Counted from the stretch's first letter, positions 17,725 through 26,196 are shown. The stretch is DNA of 64,000 nucleotides from Sedimentibacter saalensis (GCF_007830175.1 NZ_VLKH01000003.1:310001-374000); one strand, 5' to 3'. Notes: generated by a model from the sequence alone, not told the origin. Numbers and translations are program-made.

Positions 17725-18474
17725 ATGAGTGAAATTATTTTAAATACTGAGGGCTTATGTGTTAACTATGGTAAAAACAATATATTAAAAAACATTGATG
17801 CTTCGTTTGAAAAAAATAAGATTACTGCCATAATCGGACCATCGGGCTGTGGTAAATCTACATTTTTAAAATCATTAAATAAAACAGTTGAGGAATATGG
17901 AGGACAAATATCAGGCAGTATTATATTAGATAATAAGAATATTAATGATATGCCTCTTGAAAGGCTTAGGAACTCCATAGGGATGGTCTTTCAATCTCCT
18001 GTTGTGTTTCCTTTTTCAATTTATAAAAACATGACTTACGCTCCTATTTATTATGGAGAAAAAAACAAAGATAGATTAAATAATATTGTTGTTGATAATT
18101 TAAAGAAAGCAAATCTATATGAAGAGGTCAAAGATGATTTGAACATGCCGGCTTCCAGATTATCAGGAGGGCAGCAGCAGCGTCTGGTTATAGCAAGATG
18201 TTTGACGGTAAATCCTGAAATAATTTTGCTGGATGAACCTTGTTCTGCATTGGATATTAAAAATACCTCTTACATTGAAAAAATGCTCCTAGAACTAAAA
18301 AATGAATACTCCATAATAATTGTCACTCATAACCTGGCTCAAGCTAAAAGAATTGCTGATTGTGTGATGTATATGGAAGAAGGCACTCTGGTTGAAACGG
18401 GAAGTCCTGATGAAATATTTAATAATCCTGTTGATGCAAGGACTAAAGAATATATAATGTATATGAATAATTAA
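17725..18474 (+). CDS. pstB: Phosphate ABC transporter ATPase PstB
   Basis: 249 aa. Walker A GPSGCGKST (about 37-45), Q-loop VFQSPVVFPFSIYKNM, signature LSGGQQQRL, Walker B IILLDEPCSALD and H-loop IIVTHNL are all intact. The ATG abuts the pstA stop with no spacer, so translation is coupled. It drives phosphate uptake. No phoU follows, unlike in most pst operons. Confidence 0.95.
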   Translation: MSEIILNTEGLCVNYGKNNILKNIDASFEKNKITAIIGPSGCGKSTFLKSLNKTVEEYGGQISGSIILDNKNINDMPLERLRNSIGMVFQSPVVFPFSIYKNMTYAPIYYGEKNKDRLNNIVVDNLKKANLYEEVKDDLNMPASRLSGGQQQRLVIARCLTVNPEIILLDEPCSALDIKNTSYIEKMLLELKNEYSIIIVTHNLAQAKRIADCVMYMEEGTLVETGSPDEIFNNPVDARTKEYIMYMNN

Positions 18475-18486
18475 TGAGGTGATTGA

Positions 18487-18957
18487 GTGATAAATATTAA
18501 TATACCCGGCAGAAGTCCCTACAATATAGCGAACATAGTATTTGATTATAACGGTACTATTGCTGTAAATGGAATAATCTCCAAATCAACTAGAGAAAAA
18601 TTATCAATTCTGTGCAACATGGCTGATGTATATGTGCTTACTGCAGATACATATGGCTCTGCAGCAAAGGAATGTGAAGGGCTTAATTTAACATTAAAAA
18701 CTTTTCCAAAAGACAATGCTGCTGATTATAAATTAAAAATCGTAAATGAGCTTGGCAAAGACAAAACAATATGCTTTGGAAACGGATATAATGATATAAA
18801 AATGTTTGAAGCTGCCTCTCTTTCTGTAGCAGTACTGGAAAAGGAAGGCTTGTGCGTCGCACTCTTAAAAGAAGCAACTATATTGGTTAAATCCATTGAA
18901 GATGGAATAAATTTGTTATTAAATACAAATGCATTGATAGCAACTCTTAGGGGATAA
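18487..18957 (+). CDS. Soluble P-type-ATPase-like HAD protein (COG4087 type)
   Basis: 156 aa from a GTG at 18487 (TGAGGTGATT upstream). VFDYNGTIAVNG is the HAD motif I with the second acidic residue replaced by Asn, as in this subfamily, where the motif resembles that of P-type ATPases. YVLTADTYGSA is motif II, and FGNGYNDIKMFEAASLSVAVLEKEG carries motifs III/IV. It is about the length of the isolated catalytic P-domain, without membrane helices. It sits 12 bases after pstB in the place where phoU is usual, suggesting a link to phosphate (inference). Confidence 0.8.
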   Translation: MININIPGRSPYNIANIVFDYNGTIAVNGIISKSTREKLSILCNMADVYVLTADTYGSAAKECEGLNLTLKTFPKDNAADYKLKIVNELGKDKTICFGNGYNDIKMFEAASLSVAVLEKEGLCVALLKEATILVKSIEDGINLLLNTNALIATLRG

Positions 18958-18958
18958 T

Positions 18959-19004
18959 GGCCGTTTCATCATCGATGCTCAAATCATGATAAAACAGCCT
19001 TTTC
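18959..19004 (+). terminator. Terminator of the pst operon
   Basis: GGCCGTTTCATCAT (18959-18972) pairs with ATGATAAAACAGCC (18986-18999) with two mismatches, followed by TTTTCT on the plus strand. It lies directly after the HAD stop codon and faces the convergent gene ending at 19014. Confidence 0.75.
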
Positions 19005-19013
19005 TCATGTAAA

Positions 19014-19721
19014 TTACTCTATTACAAGTTCCTTGTTATTAATGTCCAGCACCGAAATTTTACATGTTCCGCCTAAGTTATCACGTACATTTGCAGCAAG
19101 CTCATTTAATGCGTTCTCAAATTCCGCAGCTCTAGTTTCATCAACTGATTCAATACACATGAAAGCATTTTTTGTATTCTCAGTAAGCATTGTTCTTACT
19201 GCTTCACGCCAGTTCCAACATCTACATATTGCGCCCATATCATCTTTATAGACTATTTCACCTTCGTATGGAGGTGAATTTTCATCTGTTCCCAGAGGAA
19301 TAAATTCTTCATTTCCAACAGCCGCAGTCAGTCTAATATTACCTGCAAATTTGTCAATATCCTCACCGCCGCAAGGCAATGCATACTTTAATGAAATAGA
19401 ATTATAAATATCAACTAATGGGTTTATGGTTCCAATGTGATTTCCATTATGTATTCGCTTTAACAACGCTTCTATGGAAGCCCTTACACCTTTCTTTGTT
19501 TTAAATTTCTGGAATGCTTCTCTCCATACTTTTATTACACGGTTATTGCTGAATTCTGGATCCTGCAAATATTTCAATGCTTCTGTTTCTCCCGCTGAAA
19601 TCATTTCAGCAAATTGTTCTTTATCTTTTATAGAATTATCTATACCATTACAAATAACAATTCCTATTTTTGCATCAGGAAATAAACTCCAAAAAGAATC
19701 TTCAATAATAAACTTTTTCAT
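19014..19721 (-). CDS. Stand-alone B3/B4 (PheT-like tRNA-binding/editing) domain protein
   Basis: 235 aa from the ATG at 19721 behind GGAGG. NRVIKVWREAFQKFKTKKGVRASIEALLKRI, INPLVDIYNSISLKYALPCGGEDID, and GEIVYKDDMGAICRCWNWREAVRTMLTENTKNAF match the solo B3/4 family (COG3382), related to the editing domain of phenylalanyl-tRNA synthetase beta. It may hydrolyse mischarged tRNA or bind a small amino-acid-like molecule; function is unproven. A ykkC-class riboswitch with a terminator lies in its leader, so expression should depend on a small ligand. Confidence 0.85.
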   Translation of the reverse strand: MKKFIIEDSFWSLFPDAKIGIVICNGIDNSIKDKEQFAEMISAGETEALKYLQDPEFSNNRVIKVWREAFQKFKTKKGVRASIEALLKRIHNGNHIGTINPLVDIYNSISLKYALPCGGEDIDKFAGNIRLTAAVGNEEFIPLGTDENSPPYEGEIVYKDDMGAICRCWNWREAVRTMLTENTKNAFMCIESVDETRAAEFENALNELAANVRDNLGGTCKISVLDINNKELVIE

Positions 19722-19752
19722 AATAAATACCTCCAAATTAATTTAATAAAAT

Positions 19753-19795
19753 AAAAAAGCCCATAGAAATATTATTCAATATCTCCCAGGCTTTT
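19753..19795 (-). terminator. Riboswitch expression-platform terminator
   Basis: On the minus strand AAAAGCCTGGGAGATATT folds back on AATATTTCTATGGGCTTTT through a short GAATA loop and ends in a run of T (19758-19753). Its 5' arm is the conserved 3' end of the ykkC aptamer, so aptamer folding and termination exclude each other: ligand binding should allow read-through (ON switch). Confidence 0.78.
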
Positions 19796-19866
19796 ATCCT
19801 TCCGTGTACACAGTCAACTGTGCGTTTTCTCTCGGACCTGCCAATATAAATTGCGGAACCCTAGAA
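19782..19866 (-). promoter_or_regulatory. ykkC-class riboswitch aptamer (guanidine-I or a ykkC subtype-2 variant)
   Basis: The minus strand reads, in order, CTAGGGTTCCGCA, GGCAGGTCCGAGAGAAAACG, a P3 hairpin (GCACAGTTGACTGTGT), ACACGGAAGGATAAAAGCC and TGGGAGA. These blocks and their order are the ykkC consensus. Subtypes sense guanidine (type 1), ppGpp, PRPP or nucleotides (type 2), and differ at few positions that I cannot assign safely by eye. The aptamer 3' end overlaps the terminator, and the B3/B4 gene follows. Confidence 0.86.
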
Positions 19867-19968
19867 AACAAAAAATATATTTGTATTATGTAAATTACAT
19901 ATGAATTTTAGCATAATGGAATATTTATGTCAACAAAATATTATATATGCGCAAAACCTCATAGTTAA

Positions 19969-20109
19969 TCATTCTATTTTATTTTTTTCTTTTTTATCTA
20001 AATACTCATCAAATTCTTTAAGTGCGTCAAATGTACCCTGATGCACCGCACCTTTTATAATTAAGAATAAAACAAGTATAGTTACAAGCAGCAACATAAT
20101 AACTTCCAT
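19969..20109 (-). CDS. Small single-pass membrane protein, 46 aa
   Basis: An ATG at 20109 preceded by AGGGGA opens a 46-residue frame: a hydrophobic helix (IMLLLVTILVLFLIIKG, about 4-20) followed by a charged tail rich in Asp, Glu and Lys (LKEFDEYLDKKEKNKIE). The good SD and helix-plus-charged-tail shape support a real small protein. Function unknown. It lies upstream of the ykkC leader and ends 103 bases before it. Confidence 0.6.
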   Translation of the reverse strand: MEVIMLLLVTILVLFLIIKGAVHQGTFDALKEFDEYLDKKEKNKIE

Positions 20110-20270
20110 ATTATTTTCCCCTGGTCTTTTATAGTTCGTATTATTAATTTATCAAATGATATTATCCTTATTATTCATTTCTATTATATAACATAATTGA
20201 ATATTTTCCCTTAAATTAGTTGGTTAATTTACCTTATATTAAAAACTCAATGAGTGCTTAATTAATTATC

Positions 20271-20846
20271 TTATCTTGTCATTTGATTTTTAATACTTGA
20301 AAATGTCCAAATACTTGAGGTTGAAGGAATACCCTCTATGATATCCCTTGGGTGAGGTGGAAAATCAAGCCTTTCCTCAATAAGTGGCTGAACATCAAGA
20401 TCTGTTACAGTTTGCATTCCAATCTCATAGTTTGTTGTGATATTAGGAAACAAACGTATATTATATATATTCCTTGCAATGTAGCCAAAGGCATCTACTC
20501 TTAAATTGTATGTTGAAAAGTTATATTCAGGTCCTGTTATTTTAGTGCCTAATTCATTAGCCATGGGTAATTCAATTCTAATCGGGTTAATTGTTGTTAT
20601 TAAATGCATAACAGGAATATCTCTTTGCATGCCATCAGTAACATAGATTGTTATAGTAGCATTAGTTACAGGTGTTTTATCACTTTGCTTAACAATATTA
20701 AGTCTCATAAATCCAGTATTATTCATAATTGCATTTTCTAACATATTTAAATTATTGGGATATAAGTTTCCATCTTTTTTCATATGTATGTTATTTAATT
20801 GTTGTTGATATCTATTATTCAATATACTACACGCCTTTCTTAGCAT
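20271..20846 (-). CDS. Spore-coat/cortex-like carboxypeptidase-regulatory-type beta-sandwich protein
   Basis: 191 aa. The middle follows the pattern of such domains in clostridial spore proteins: GFMRLNIVKQSDKTPVTNATITIYV, then IRIELPMANELG, YNLRVDAFGYIARNIYNIRLFPN and IGMQTV. There is no peptidoglycan-binding or hydrolase part, and no signal peptide. It might be a structural spore or envelope protein; this is inferred from pattern only. No SD precedes the ATG at 20846, so the start is uncertain; Met22 is an alternative. Confidence 0.55.
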   Translation of the reverse strand: MLRKACSILNNRYQQQLNNIHMKKDGNLYPNNLNMLENAIMNNTGFMRLNIVKQSDKTPVTNATITIYVTDGMQRDIPVMHLITTINPIRIELPMANELGTKITGPEYNFSTYNLRVDAFGYIARNIYNIRLFPNITTNYEIGMQTVTDLDVQPLIEERLDFPPHPRDIIEGIPSTSSIWTFSSIKNQMTR

Positions 20847-20910
20847 TTTATAAAATAACTATTTAAATTATTATATGCAGACTACATATGTTTGTTAAGA
20901 TTGGTGTTAT

Positions 20911-20960
20911 CCAACTATAACATTACTAATTTTTCGGTGCAATATATTGAAATAGAATTC
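20911..20960 (-). repeat. Probable diverged copy of the intergenic palindromic element
   Basis: CATTACTAAT, CGGTGCAATAT and TTGAAATA follow each other as in the array consensus. It lies 33 bases 3' of the GNAT stop at 20993. It is one of the few copies outside the 26-63 kb array. Confidence 0.4.
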
Positions 20961-20992
20961 ATATCAAAATTATAAAAAAGCATCGATGCTAA

Positions 20993-21505
20993 TTAACTGC
21001 GTTTAATGGAAAAAACCAAATGCGGCATATCAACACCATAATAATGTTTAATAAATCTGTCTGTTATTGTCATGCCATTTCGCTTTGCAACATTTTGTGA
21101 TGCAATGTTGGTGTCACGAATAATTGAAAACACCTCATCAGCATGAAGGACTTCAAAAGCATATTTTTTACAAGCTATTGCAGCCTCACTGGCATAGCCC
21201 TTATGCCAAAATGCTTTTTGAAAAAGATACCCAACTTCAAGCACTTGCTTATTGTTGCAATCCTGCATGGTAAGCCCACATTGTCCAATCATTTCACCGG
21301 TTTCTTTCAATATTACTGCCCACAGACCAAAACCATATTGTCTATATCTCATAAATTGTTTGTCAAGCCACCCCTGTGCTTCAGCATCATCAAAGGCATG
21401 TTCGTAAGCATACATTACATCCTTATCCTGCAATATCTTACACAATGATGGAAAGTCTTCCTGGTTCATCTCACGCAAATATAATCTTTCTGTTTCTAAT
21501 ATCAT
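20993..21505 (-). CDS. GNAT-family acetyltransferase (RimJ/RimL type)
   Basis: 170 aa. ILETERLYLREMNQEDFPSL is the classical RimJ/L opening; motif A is EVGYLFQKAFWHKGYASEAAIACKKYAF (about 94-121), then SIIRDTNIASQNVAKRNGM. Family members acetylate ribosomal protein N-termini or small substrates. A short AGCATCGATGCT palindrome with T6 follows the stop on the minus strand and may terminate weakly. Confidence 0.9.
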   Translation of the reverse strand: MILETERLYLREMNQEDFPSLCKILQDKDVMYAYEHAFDDAEAQGWLDKQFMRYRQYGFGLWAVILKETGEMIGQCGLTMQDCNNKQVLEVGYLFQKAFWHKGYASEAAIACKKYAFEVLHADEVFSIIRDTNIASQNVAKRNGMTITDRFIKHYYGVDMPHLVFSIKRS

Positions 21506-21589
21506 GGATATTTCTCCTTGTTTGAATTATATTATACTTCTTATGTACGATAAATTCGCCATAACCTCATAGACTGTCTGAAGTAAAGA

Positions 21590-21985
21590 TTAGTTCTTAA
21601 TAATCAAATATCTTATAGAAAAATAATAAGCAGCCACAGTAAAAACAGGTATTACGGCAACATAAGAGACTATGTTAAATAATGTAAAATTCATTGTGTT
21701 TGATACTTCACCATATTCTAAAATATATCGGCATATCATTCCTAAAACAGTTAAAAACAAACTTGCTGCATATACAAATTTCTCTTTATGTGTACCATAT
21801 ATTCCTGCGAATCCTAATCCTATTATTCCATAAGAAGCAATAACTAAATATGCCTTTGTGAAATCAAACGGGAAATGCTCATTTCCAAAAGGAAATACAA
21901 AACATCCTGCAAATATGATATATCCTAAAATAAATCTTTTAAGTACCTTAGGATGATTTTGTAAATATAATTGAAATTTGTTCAT
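21590..21985 (-). CDS. Four-helix integral membrane protein, unknown
   Basis: 131 aa from the ATG at 21985 (GGAGGG four bases upstream, overlapping an earlier in-frame ATG). Four hydrophobic helices at about 15-34, 42-60, 66-87 and 98-122; loops are short. No known motif. It lies 35 bases after the GNAT gene encoded upstream and may share its mRNA. Confidence 0.6.
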   Translation of the reverse strand: MNKFQLYLQNHPKVLKRFILGYIIFAGCFVFPFGNEHFPFDFTKAYLVIASYGIIGLGFAGIYGTHKEKFVYAASLFLTVLGMICRYILEYGEVSNTMNFTLFNIVSYVAVIPVFTVAAYYFSIRYLIIKN

Positions 21986-22020
21986 ATTGCCCTCCATATA
22001 AATTCCCAATTTAAATACCT

Positions 22021-22488
22021 TTATGAATCTGGTAATTTCAAATCCTTCTCAAACTCAGTAATATACATTCCTTTACAAATTTCAATGTCATTTTTTCTTT
22101 TATATCCATTCCTTAAATATAAATTAACAGCTGGTAAATTTTCTTTTCCAGTAGATACCGCTACCTTATTTGTGTTGTTTTCAAGTTTTTCTATAAAATT
22201 AATCAGATTATTTGCAATGCCCATCCTAAAAAATAATGGGTGTATTGCAACCCTGTGTATATCAATAACCTTTTCTATAATCTTGTAGGAAATTATCCCT
22301 GCTAAAACATCATTAATATAATAACCATAAAAAATTTCATCACATTTATTTATACTCTCAACGGTATCCTTTAAAGGCGGTATATCATTAAACCTTATAA
22401 TATCAGCTTCTATGCTATATGAAGCTATTTGTAATTCCAATATACATTTTGCTGTTTCTGGATTTTTCAAATCAAGTTTTCTAATCAT
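22021..22488 (-). CDS. GNAT-family N-acetyltransferase
   Basis: 155 aa. VIDIHRVAIHPLFFRMGIANNLINFI is motif A (about 73-98), and VAVSTGKENLPAVNLYLRNGYKRKNDIEICKG is the C-terminal part typical of the family. Substrate unknown. It follows the isochorismatase-like gene by 12 bases and is probably in one operon with it. Confidence 0.88.
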   Translation of the reverse strand: MIRKLDLKNPETAKCILELQIASYSIEADIIRFNDIPPLKDTVESINKCDEIFYGYYINDVLAGIISYKIIEKVIDIHRVAIHPLFFRMGIANNLINFIEKLENNTNKVAVSTGKENLPAVNLYLRNGYKRKNDIEICKGMYITEFEKDLKLPDS

Positions 22489-22500
22489 ATAATCCTCTTG

Positions 22501-23037
22501 TTATTTGCACATTAGAACTTTTATTGTTTCATCTAACGATAGAACTTTTGCAAATCTATTATTCCAAATTTTATAGTTATAGAAATTATAAAGTTTTTGA
22601 CCGTCTAGGTACTCATTATCAAAAGTTGTATTGGTTTCTTCAGGAATAATTAGTTTATATCCATGTTCAAAAGCAGCTTTACAAGTGGTATCAATACAAT
22701 ATTCTGTTTGAAGTCCCGTCAATATAATAGTATCTATTTTCTTACTGTCTAAGTATTCCTTTAAACCAGTTTTAAGAAATGCACTGTTATATTGTTTTTC
22801 AAAAACCTTTTCGTTATTATTAGGTTTTATTTCATAATAAATCTGCCATCCGTCAGTTCCATATTCTAACTCTTCGCCCTTTCCATCATCATGGCGCACA
22901 TAGATAACTTCTTTTTCATTGTATCTTGCAACAGTTATAAGCCTTTTGATATTATCAATTACATTCTGTTCATTATAAGGATGTTCTTCAATCAATGCTG
23001 TTTGAACATCAACAACCAGTAAAATAGTATTATTCAT
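22501..23037 (-). CDS. Isochorismatase-like cysteine hydrolase
   Basis: 178 aa. LLVVDVQTALI carries the catalytic Asp10; Lys near 81 (KVFEKQYNSAF) and Cys near 114 (TGLQTEYCIDTTCKAAFEHGY) complete the Asp-Lys-Cys triad of the family. Members cleave amides such as nicotinamide or N-carbamoyl compounds, or isochorismate; specificity here is open. Full family length. Confidence 0.88.
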   Translation of the reverse strand: MNNTILLVVDVQTALIEEHPYNEQNVIDNIKRLITVARYNEKEVIYVRHDDGKGEELEYGTDGWQIYYEIKPNNNEKVFEKQYNSAFLKTGLKEYLDSKKIDTIILTGLQTEYCIDTTCKAAFEHGYKLIIPEETNTTFDNEYLDGQKLYNFYNYKIWNNRFAKVLSLDETIKVLMCK

Positions 23038-23120
23038 AGTTTTGTCCTTTCATATTTTTATTGTCTGTAAAAAAAATGTAGACATATTGTTAATAATCCT
23101 AATAATTACTAACTCACAAT

Positions 23121-23573
23121 TTATTTTACATATTCAGTAACAAAATCAGTAAAAAGAATGCCTTCTAAATGGTCTATTTCATGGCAGAAGCATTTTGCCA
23201 GTTCTCCTGTACCTGTCAATAATACCTCATCTCCATTTTCGTTTAATGCTTGTACTGTTACTTTTTCAGGTCTTGTTAATTTACCCCACTTATTTGGAAT
23301 ACTTAAACATCCTTCTATTACTTCCTGCGTTCCTTCCTGGTAAATTATCTTTGGATTTACCAGCTTTATGAGTCCCTGTCCCATATCTAATACAACTAAT
23401 CGTTTTAATATACCTACTTGTGGGGCGGCCAATCCACCACCAGTTTCAGTATTATACATTGTATCAGCCATATCATTTAATATTTGTCTTATTTTATCAT
23501 CTACAACATCAACTATCTTGCTTTTTTTCCTCAATATTTCATCATCAAACAATCTTATTTCTCTTAATGCCAT
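23121..23573 (-). CDS. def: Peptide deformylase
   Basis: 150 aa. The three deformylase motifs are intact: GGGLAAPQVG (motif 1), EGCLSIP (motif 2, Cys metal ligand) and HEIDHLEG (motif 3, two His ligands and the catalytic Glu). It removes the formyl group from nascent proteins. There is no fmt next to it, so this may be a second, type-1-like copy. Confidence 0.95.
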   Translation of the reverse strand: MALREIRLFDDEILRKKSKIVDVVDDKIRQILNDMADTMYNTETGGGLAAPQVGILKRLVVLDMGQGLIKLVNPKIIYQEGTQEVIEGCLSIPNKWGKLTRPEKVTVQALNENGDEVLLTGTGELAKCFCHEIDHLEGILFTDFVTEYVK

Positions 23574-23642
23574 TTAAGCAACACATCCTATCCTGTTATT
23601 TTTATTATACATCACAAAATCATTATGAATTTTATGGAATAG

Positions 23643-23675
23643 TTAAAATATTAGAATCCACATTCTTCATTAACT
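23643..23675. repeat. 33-bp exact repeat, copy 1 (3' end of LUD gene)
   Basis: The 33 bases are identical to 57851-57883, over 34 kb away. In this copy they encode the C-terminus …VNEECGF and the stop of the LUD gene plus a few bases downstream. Flanking bases differ at once on both sides. Confidence 0.9.
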
Positions 23676-24259
23676 ATGAACAATTTAATTCTATTACTGT
23701 CTGTCTGACCTTCGATTATTGAAAGTATATTACATACCCCTACACAACCTACGCACCTGTTCAATGCTACGCATGGAGGATTATATCCTGCACGCTTTGC
23801 ATTTGTGGGACATGCTACATTTTTAACTCTTTTTATAGCATCATCTACTGTGTCTGCAATTTTATTTTTACCAACTACAATTATTACTTTATCTGGTCCA
23901 TAGATGATTGAAGCTACTCTATTACCACTATGGTCCACATTAACAATTCTCCCATCGACCGATATGGCATTTGAACCAGTTATATACCAATCTGTAGTAA
24001 GAGCCTTTCTTTTTAATTCTTTGCTTTCTTCTCGATTTTTTGCAAGCTCTTTATCATATACTATATTTCCTCTTTCTAATAATAAGTTTGTAATATCCAT
24101 CTTTTGGAGTGTTGCCGAATGACCGATTCCTATTGTCGATTCTATTGGTACCATATCCAGTATGAGTGACTTAACATCTTCTAAGCTTTCAAAATACTCG
24201 ACTTCTATATTTCTCTGTTTAAAGTTTTTCATTAACTTTTTTAACTTATCTTCATTCAT
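23651..24259 (-). CDS. LUD-domain (DUF162, LutC-like) protein
   Basis: 202 aa from the ATG at 24259. PIESTIGIGHSATLQKMDI, ITGSNAISVDGRIVNVDHSGNRVASIIYGPDKVIIVVGKNKI and VACPTNAKRAG match the LUD family. The C-terminal Cys cluster (CVALNRCVGCVGVCNIL) may bind a metal or cluster. LUD proteins occur in lactate utilisation complexes, but stand-alone anaerobe versions like this are of unknown function. It is followed upstream by a flavoprotein gene 25 bases away. Confidence 0.85.
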   Translation of the reverse strand: MNEDKLKKLMKNFKQRNIEVEYFESLEDVKSLILDMVPIESTIGIGHSATLQKMDITNLLLERGNIVYDKELAKNREESKELKRKALTTDWYITGSNAISVDGRIVNVDHSGNRVASIIYGPDKVIIVVGKNKIADTVDDAIKRVKNVACPTNAKRAGYNPPCVALNRCVGCVGVCNILSIIEGQTDSNRIKLFIVNEECGF

Positions 24260-24283
24260 CCCCAACACCCCACTATTTTTGTA

Positions 24284-24841
24284 TTATAATAATTGTCCTA
24301 TTTTATATGCTTCTTTCATTAATTTAATATTATTTGAAGCAACTTCCTGTGTAAATGATCTTATTGCCACTATTCTTTTGATTTCCTTGAATCCAATTCC
24401 TCTTAAACTTTTAGATACATACCTGAAATATTTACTAAACATAAACTTAAACGGTGCTGCTTGTGAATAAACCATTATTAATTGCTTTTCACCAAATCTT
24501 GGTATATGCTTTCCCATATCTATTTCAGTTAAAGGGTAAAGTCTGTCCAATAATATCTTAGTCTGAGCAGAGACCTGGCACATATATACCGGAGACCCTA
24601 TTATTATGGTATCTGCTGACTTTATATCTTCATAAACAGTCTTCATATCATCTTTAATACAACAAGTATCATTTTTTCTGCAGTATAGACATCCTTGACA
24701 GCATTTTATATTCATATCATTTAGATAATATATTTTTGTTTCAGACCCATTTTCTTTTGCACCTTCTAATACTTTATTAACGATGCTATCAATATTACCA
24801 TTATGTTTTGCACTTCCAACAAAAGCTACTATACTTTTCAT
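24284..24841 (-). CDS. NADPH-dependent FMN reductase / iron-sulfur flavoprotein
   Basis: 185 aa. The flavodoxin-like fold starts with IVAFVGSAKHNGNIDSIVNKVLEGA; KCCQGCLYCRKNDTC (about 47-61) is the compact Cys motif of iron-sulfur flavoproteins; IIIGSPVYMCQVSAQTKILLDRL binds the flavin. It likely passes electrons from ferredoxin or NAD(P)H to an acceptor such as oxygen or metals. It precedes the LUD gene by 25 bases. Confidence 0.88.
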   Translation of the reverse strand: MKSIVAFVGSAKHNGNIDSIVNKVLEGAKENGSETKIYYLNDMNIKCCQGCLYCRKNDTCCIKDDMKTVYEDIKSADTIIIGSPVYMCQVSAQTKILLDRLYPLTEIDMGKHIPRFGEKQLIMVYSQAAPFKFMFSKYFRYVSKSLRGIGFKEIKRIVAIRSFTQEVASNNIKLMKEAYKIGQLL

Positions 24842-24952
24842 GATTAACTCTCCATTATGCTTAATAATTCCATTATATTACTATATAAGTTTAGTATGCA
24901 ATACAAAAATGACGATATGTACAATGACTCTGACGAATAAATTTAAATTCAA

Positions 24953-24992
24953 CAAATCCCTAAGAGATTCTAGTGAATCCTTTAGGGATTTG
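24953..24992 (-). terminator. Terminator of the His-tailed transporter gene
   Basis: CAAATCCCTAA and TTAGGGATTTG are perfect 11-base arms; inner AGATTC/GAATC extends the stem around TAGT. On the minus strand it follows the stop at 25012 and is trailed by TTGAATTTAAATTT. Likely a rho-independent terminator. Confidence 0.75.
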
Positions 24993-25011
24993 TGTAATAT
25001 AAAATTTCATC

Positions 25012-26061
25012 TTAGTGAGCATGGTTGTGATGTATATCCAGACTGTACTTATGTGAATGGGTATATTCTTCATGAGTATGAATGTGCGTATGATTCCCCT
25101 TAACAGTTTTATCATGAATGTGATTATGCTGCCCGTCATCATGGCTATGGAAATGGTCATGAGTTATTGCAATATGATGATGTCTATGTCTATGCCCTTC
25201 TGTCGAAGCAAAATACATTCCTATAATCATTATTGATAATGCAATGATAAATGAGGTTGTTGGTATTTCATTAAAAATTGTCAATGAAATTCCTACTCCG
25301 ATAAATGGCGATATAGCATAATATGCACTTGTCTTTGCAGCCCCTAAGTCTCTTTGTGCATATATGTAAAAGAATATGCTTAAGCCATAAGCAAAAAATC
25401 CTAATATTAAGGCTGCAATTGTATAATAAATGTTACTTACCTTTTCTCCCAGTGCCAATGCAATTATCAAAGAACCAATACCAGAACCAAATCCCTTAAT
25501 AATGACAACCTGCAATGGATCTTTTACAGATAACTTGCTTGTGCAGTTGTTTTCCATTCCCCAACAAACAGATGCTAATAATACAAAAATTGAACCAAAT
25601 GAAAATGAAAAGCTGCTCAGATCTTCCACAGAAAGAATAATGCTTGAAATGGTAATAAGAAAAATAGCACCCCATAACCTTTTCCCTATAGGTTCTTTGA
25701 ATATCAACAATGCGATTATTGATGTAGCAACAATTTCAAAGTTATTAAGCAATGAAACATTAGCAGCAGATGTCATTGTGAGTCCAAGCATCAAAAATAT
25801 AGGTGCTGCAATATCTAATGCAACCATCCAAATAGTGTAAGGAAGTTCCTGTTTTGTAAGCCTTGCCTCAGTTTTTTCTGCAAATTTCCTTTGTTTAATC
25901 ATATCTACAAAAGACATGCCTAGTCCTGCACCAAGATAAAGAAAAGATGCCATCATTGTAGGTGGAACTTCCTTTAATAGAAGTTTAGATATTGGTGCAC
26001 TAATAGCATATAATGCTGCTGCCAGTATGGCATAAAATATTGCTTTATAGTGTTTTACCAT
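25012..26061 (-). CDS. EamA/DMT-family transporter with histidine-rich cytoplasmic tail
   Basis: 349 aa. Ten helices in two EamA repeats (AALYAISAPISKLLLKEVPP … and SVCWGMENNCTSKLSVKDP …, ending DLGAAKTSAYYAISPFIGVGISL). Residues from about 288 onward form a tail with 22 His in some 60 residues (HRHRHHH, HDHFHSHDDGQHNHIH, HTHIHTHEEYTHSH). Such tails bind Zn, Ni or Co in ZIP and CDF carriers and in nickel chaperones. The DMT family usually exports amino acids or metabolites; here a metal or metal-chelate substrate, or metal sensing, is likely (inference). It has its own terminator. Confidence 0.88.
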   Translation of the reverse strand: MVKHYKAIFYAILAAALYAISAPISKLLLKEVPPTMMASFLYLGAGLGMSFVDMIKQRKFAEKTEARLTKQELPYTIWMVALDIAAPIFLMLGLTMTSAANVSLLNNFEIVATSIIALLIFKEPIGKRLWGAIFLITISSIILSVEDLSSFSFSFGSIFVLLASVCWGMENNCTSKLSVKDPLQVVIIKGFGSGIGSLIIALALGEKVSNIYYTIAALILGFFAYGLSIFFYIYAQRDLGAAKTSAYYAISPFIGVGISLTIFNEIPTTSFIIALSIMIIGMYFASTEGHRHRHHHIAITHDHFHSHDDGQHNHIHDKTVKGNHTHIHTHEEYTHSHKYSLDIHHNHAH

Positions 26062-26196
26062 AATGCATCTCCATATTCCTGAAACTATTTCATTTTTATT
26101 ACTATTATAATAGTAATATTGACTAAAAGCAAATTTTAGAAAAAAATCAAATCAAGATCTCAAGCGGTCCATGTAATATTATGTTAAAAAAACACA

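Noticed and set aside
20979-20992. AGCATCGATGCT palindrome as a regulator site
   Set aside because: It lies just after a stop codon with six T following on the minus strand; a weak terminator is simpler, and I could not find a second copy with the same context.
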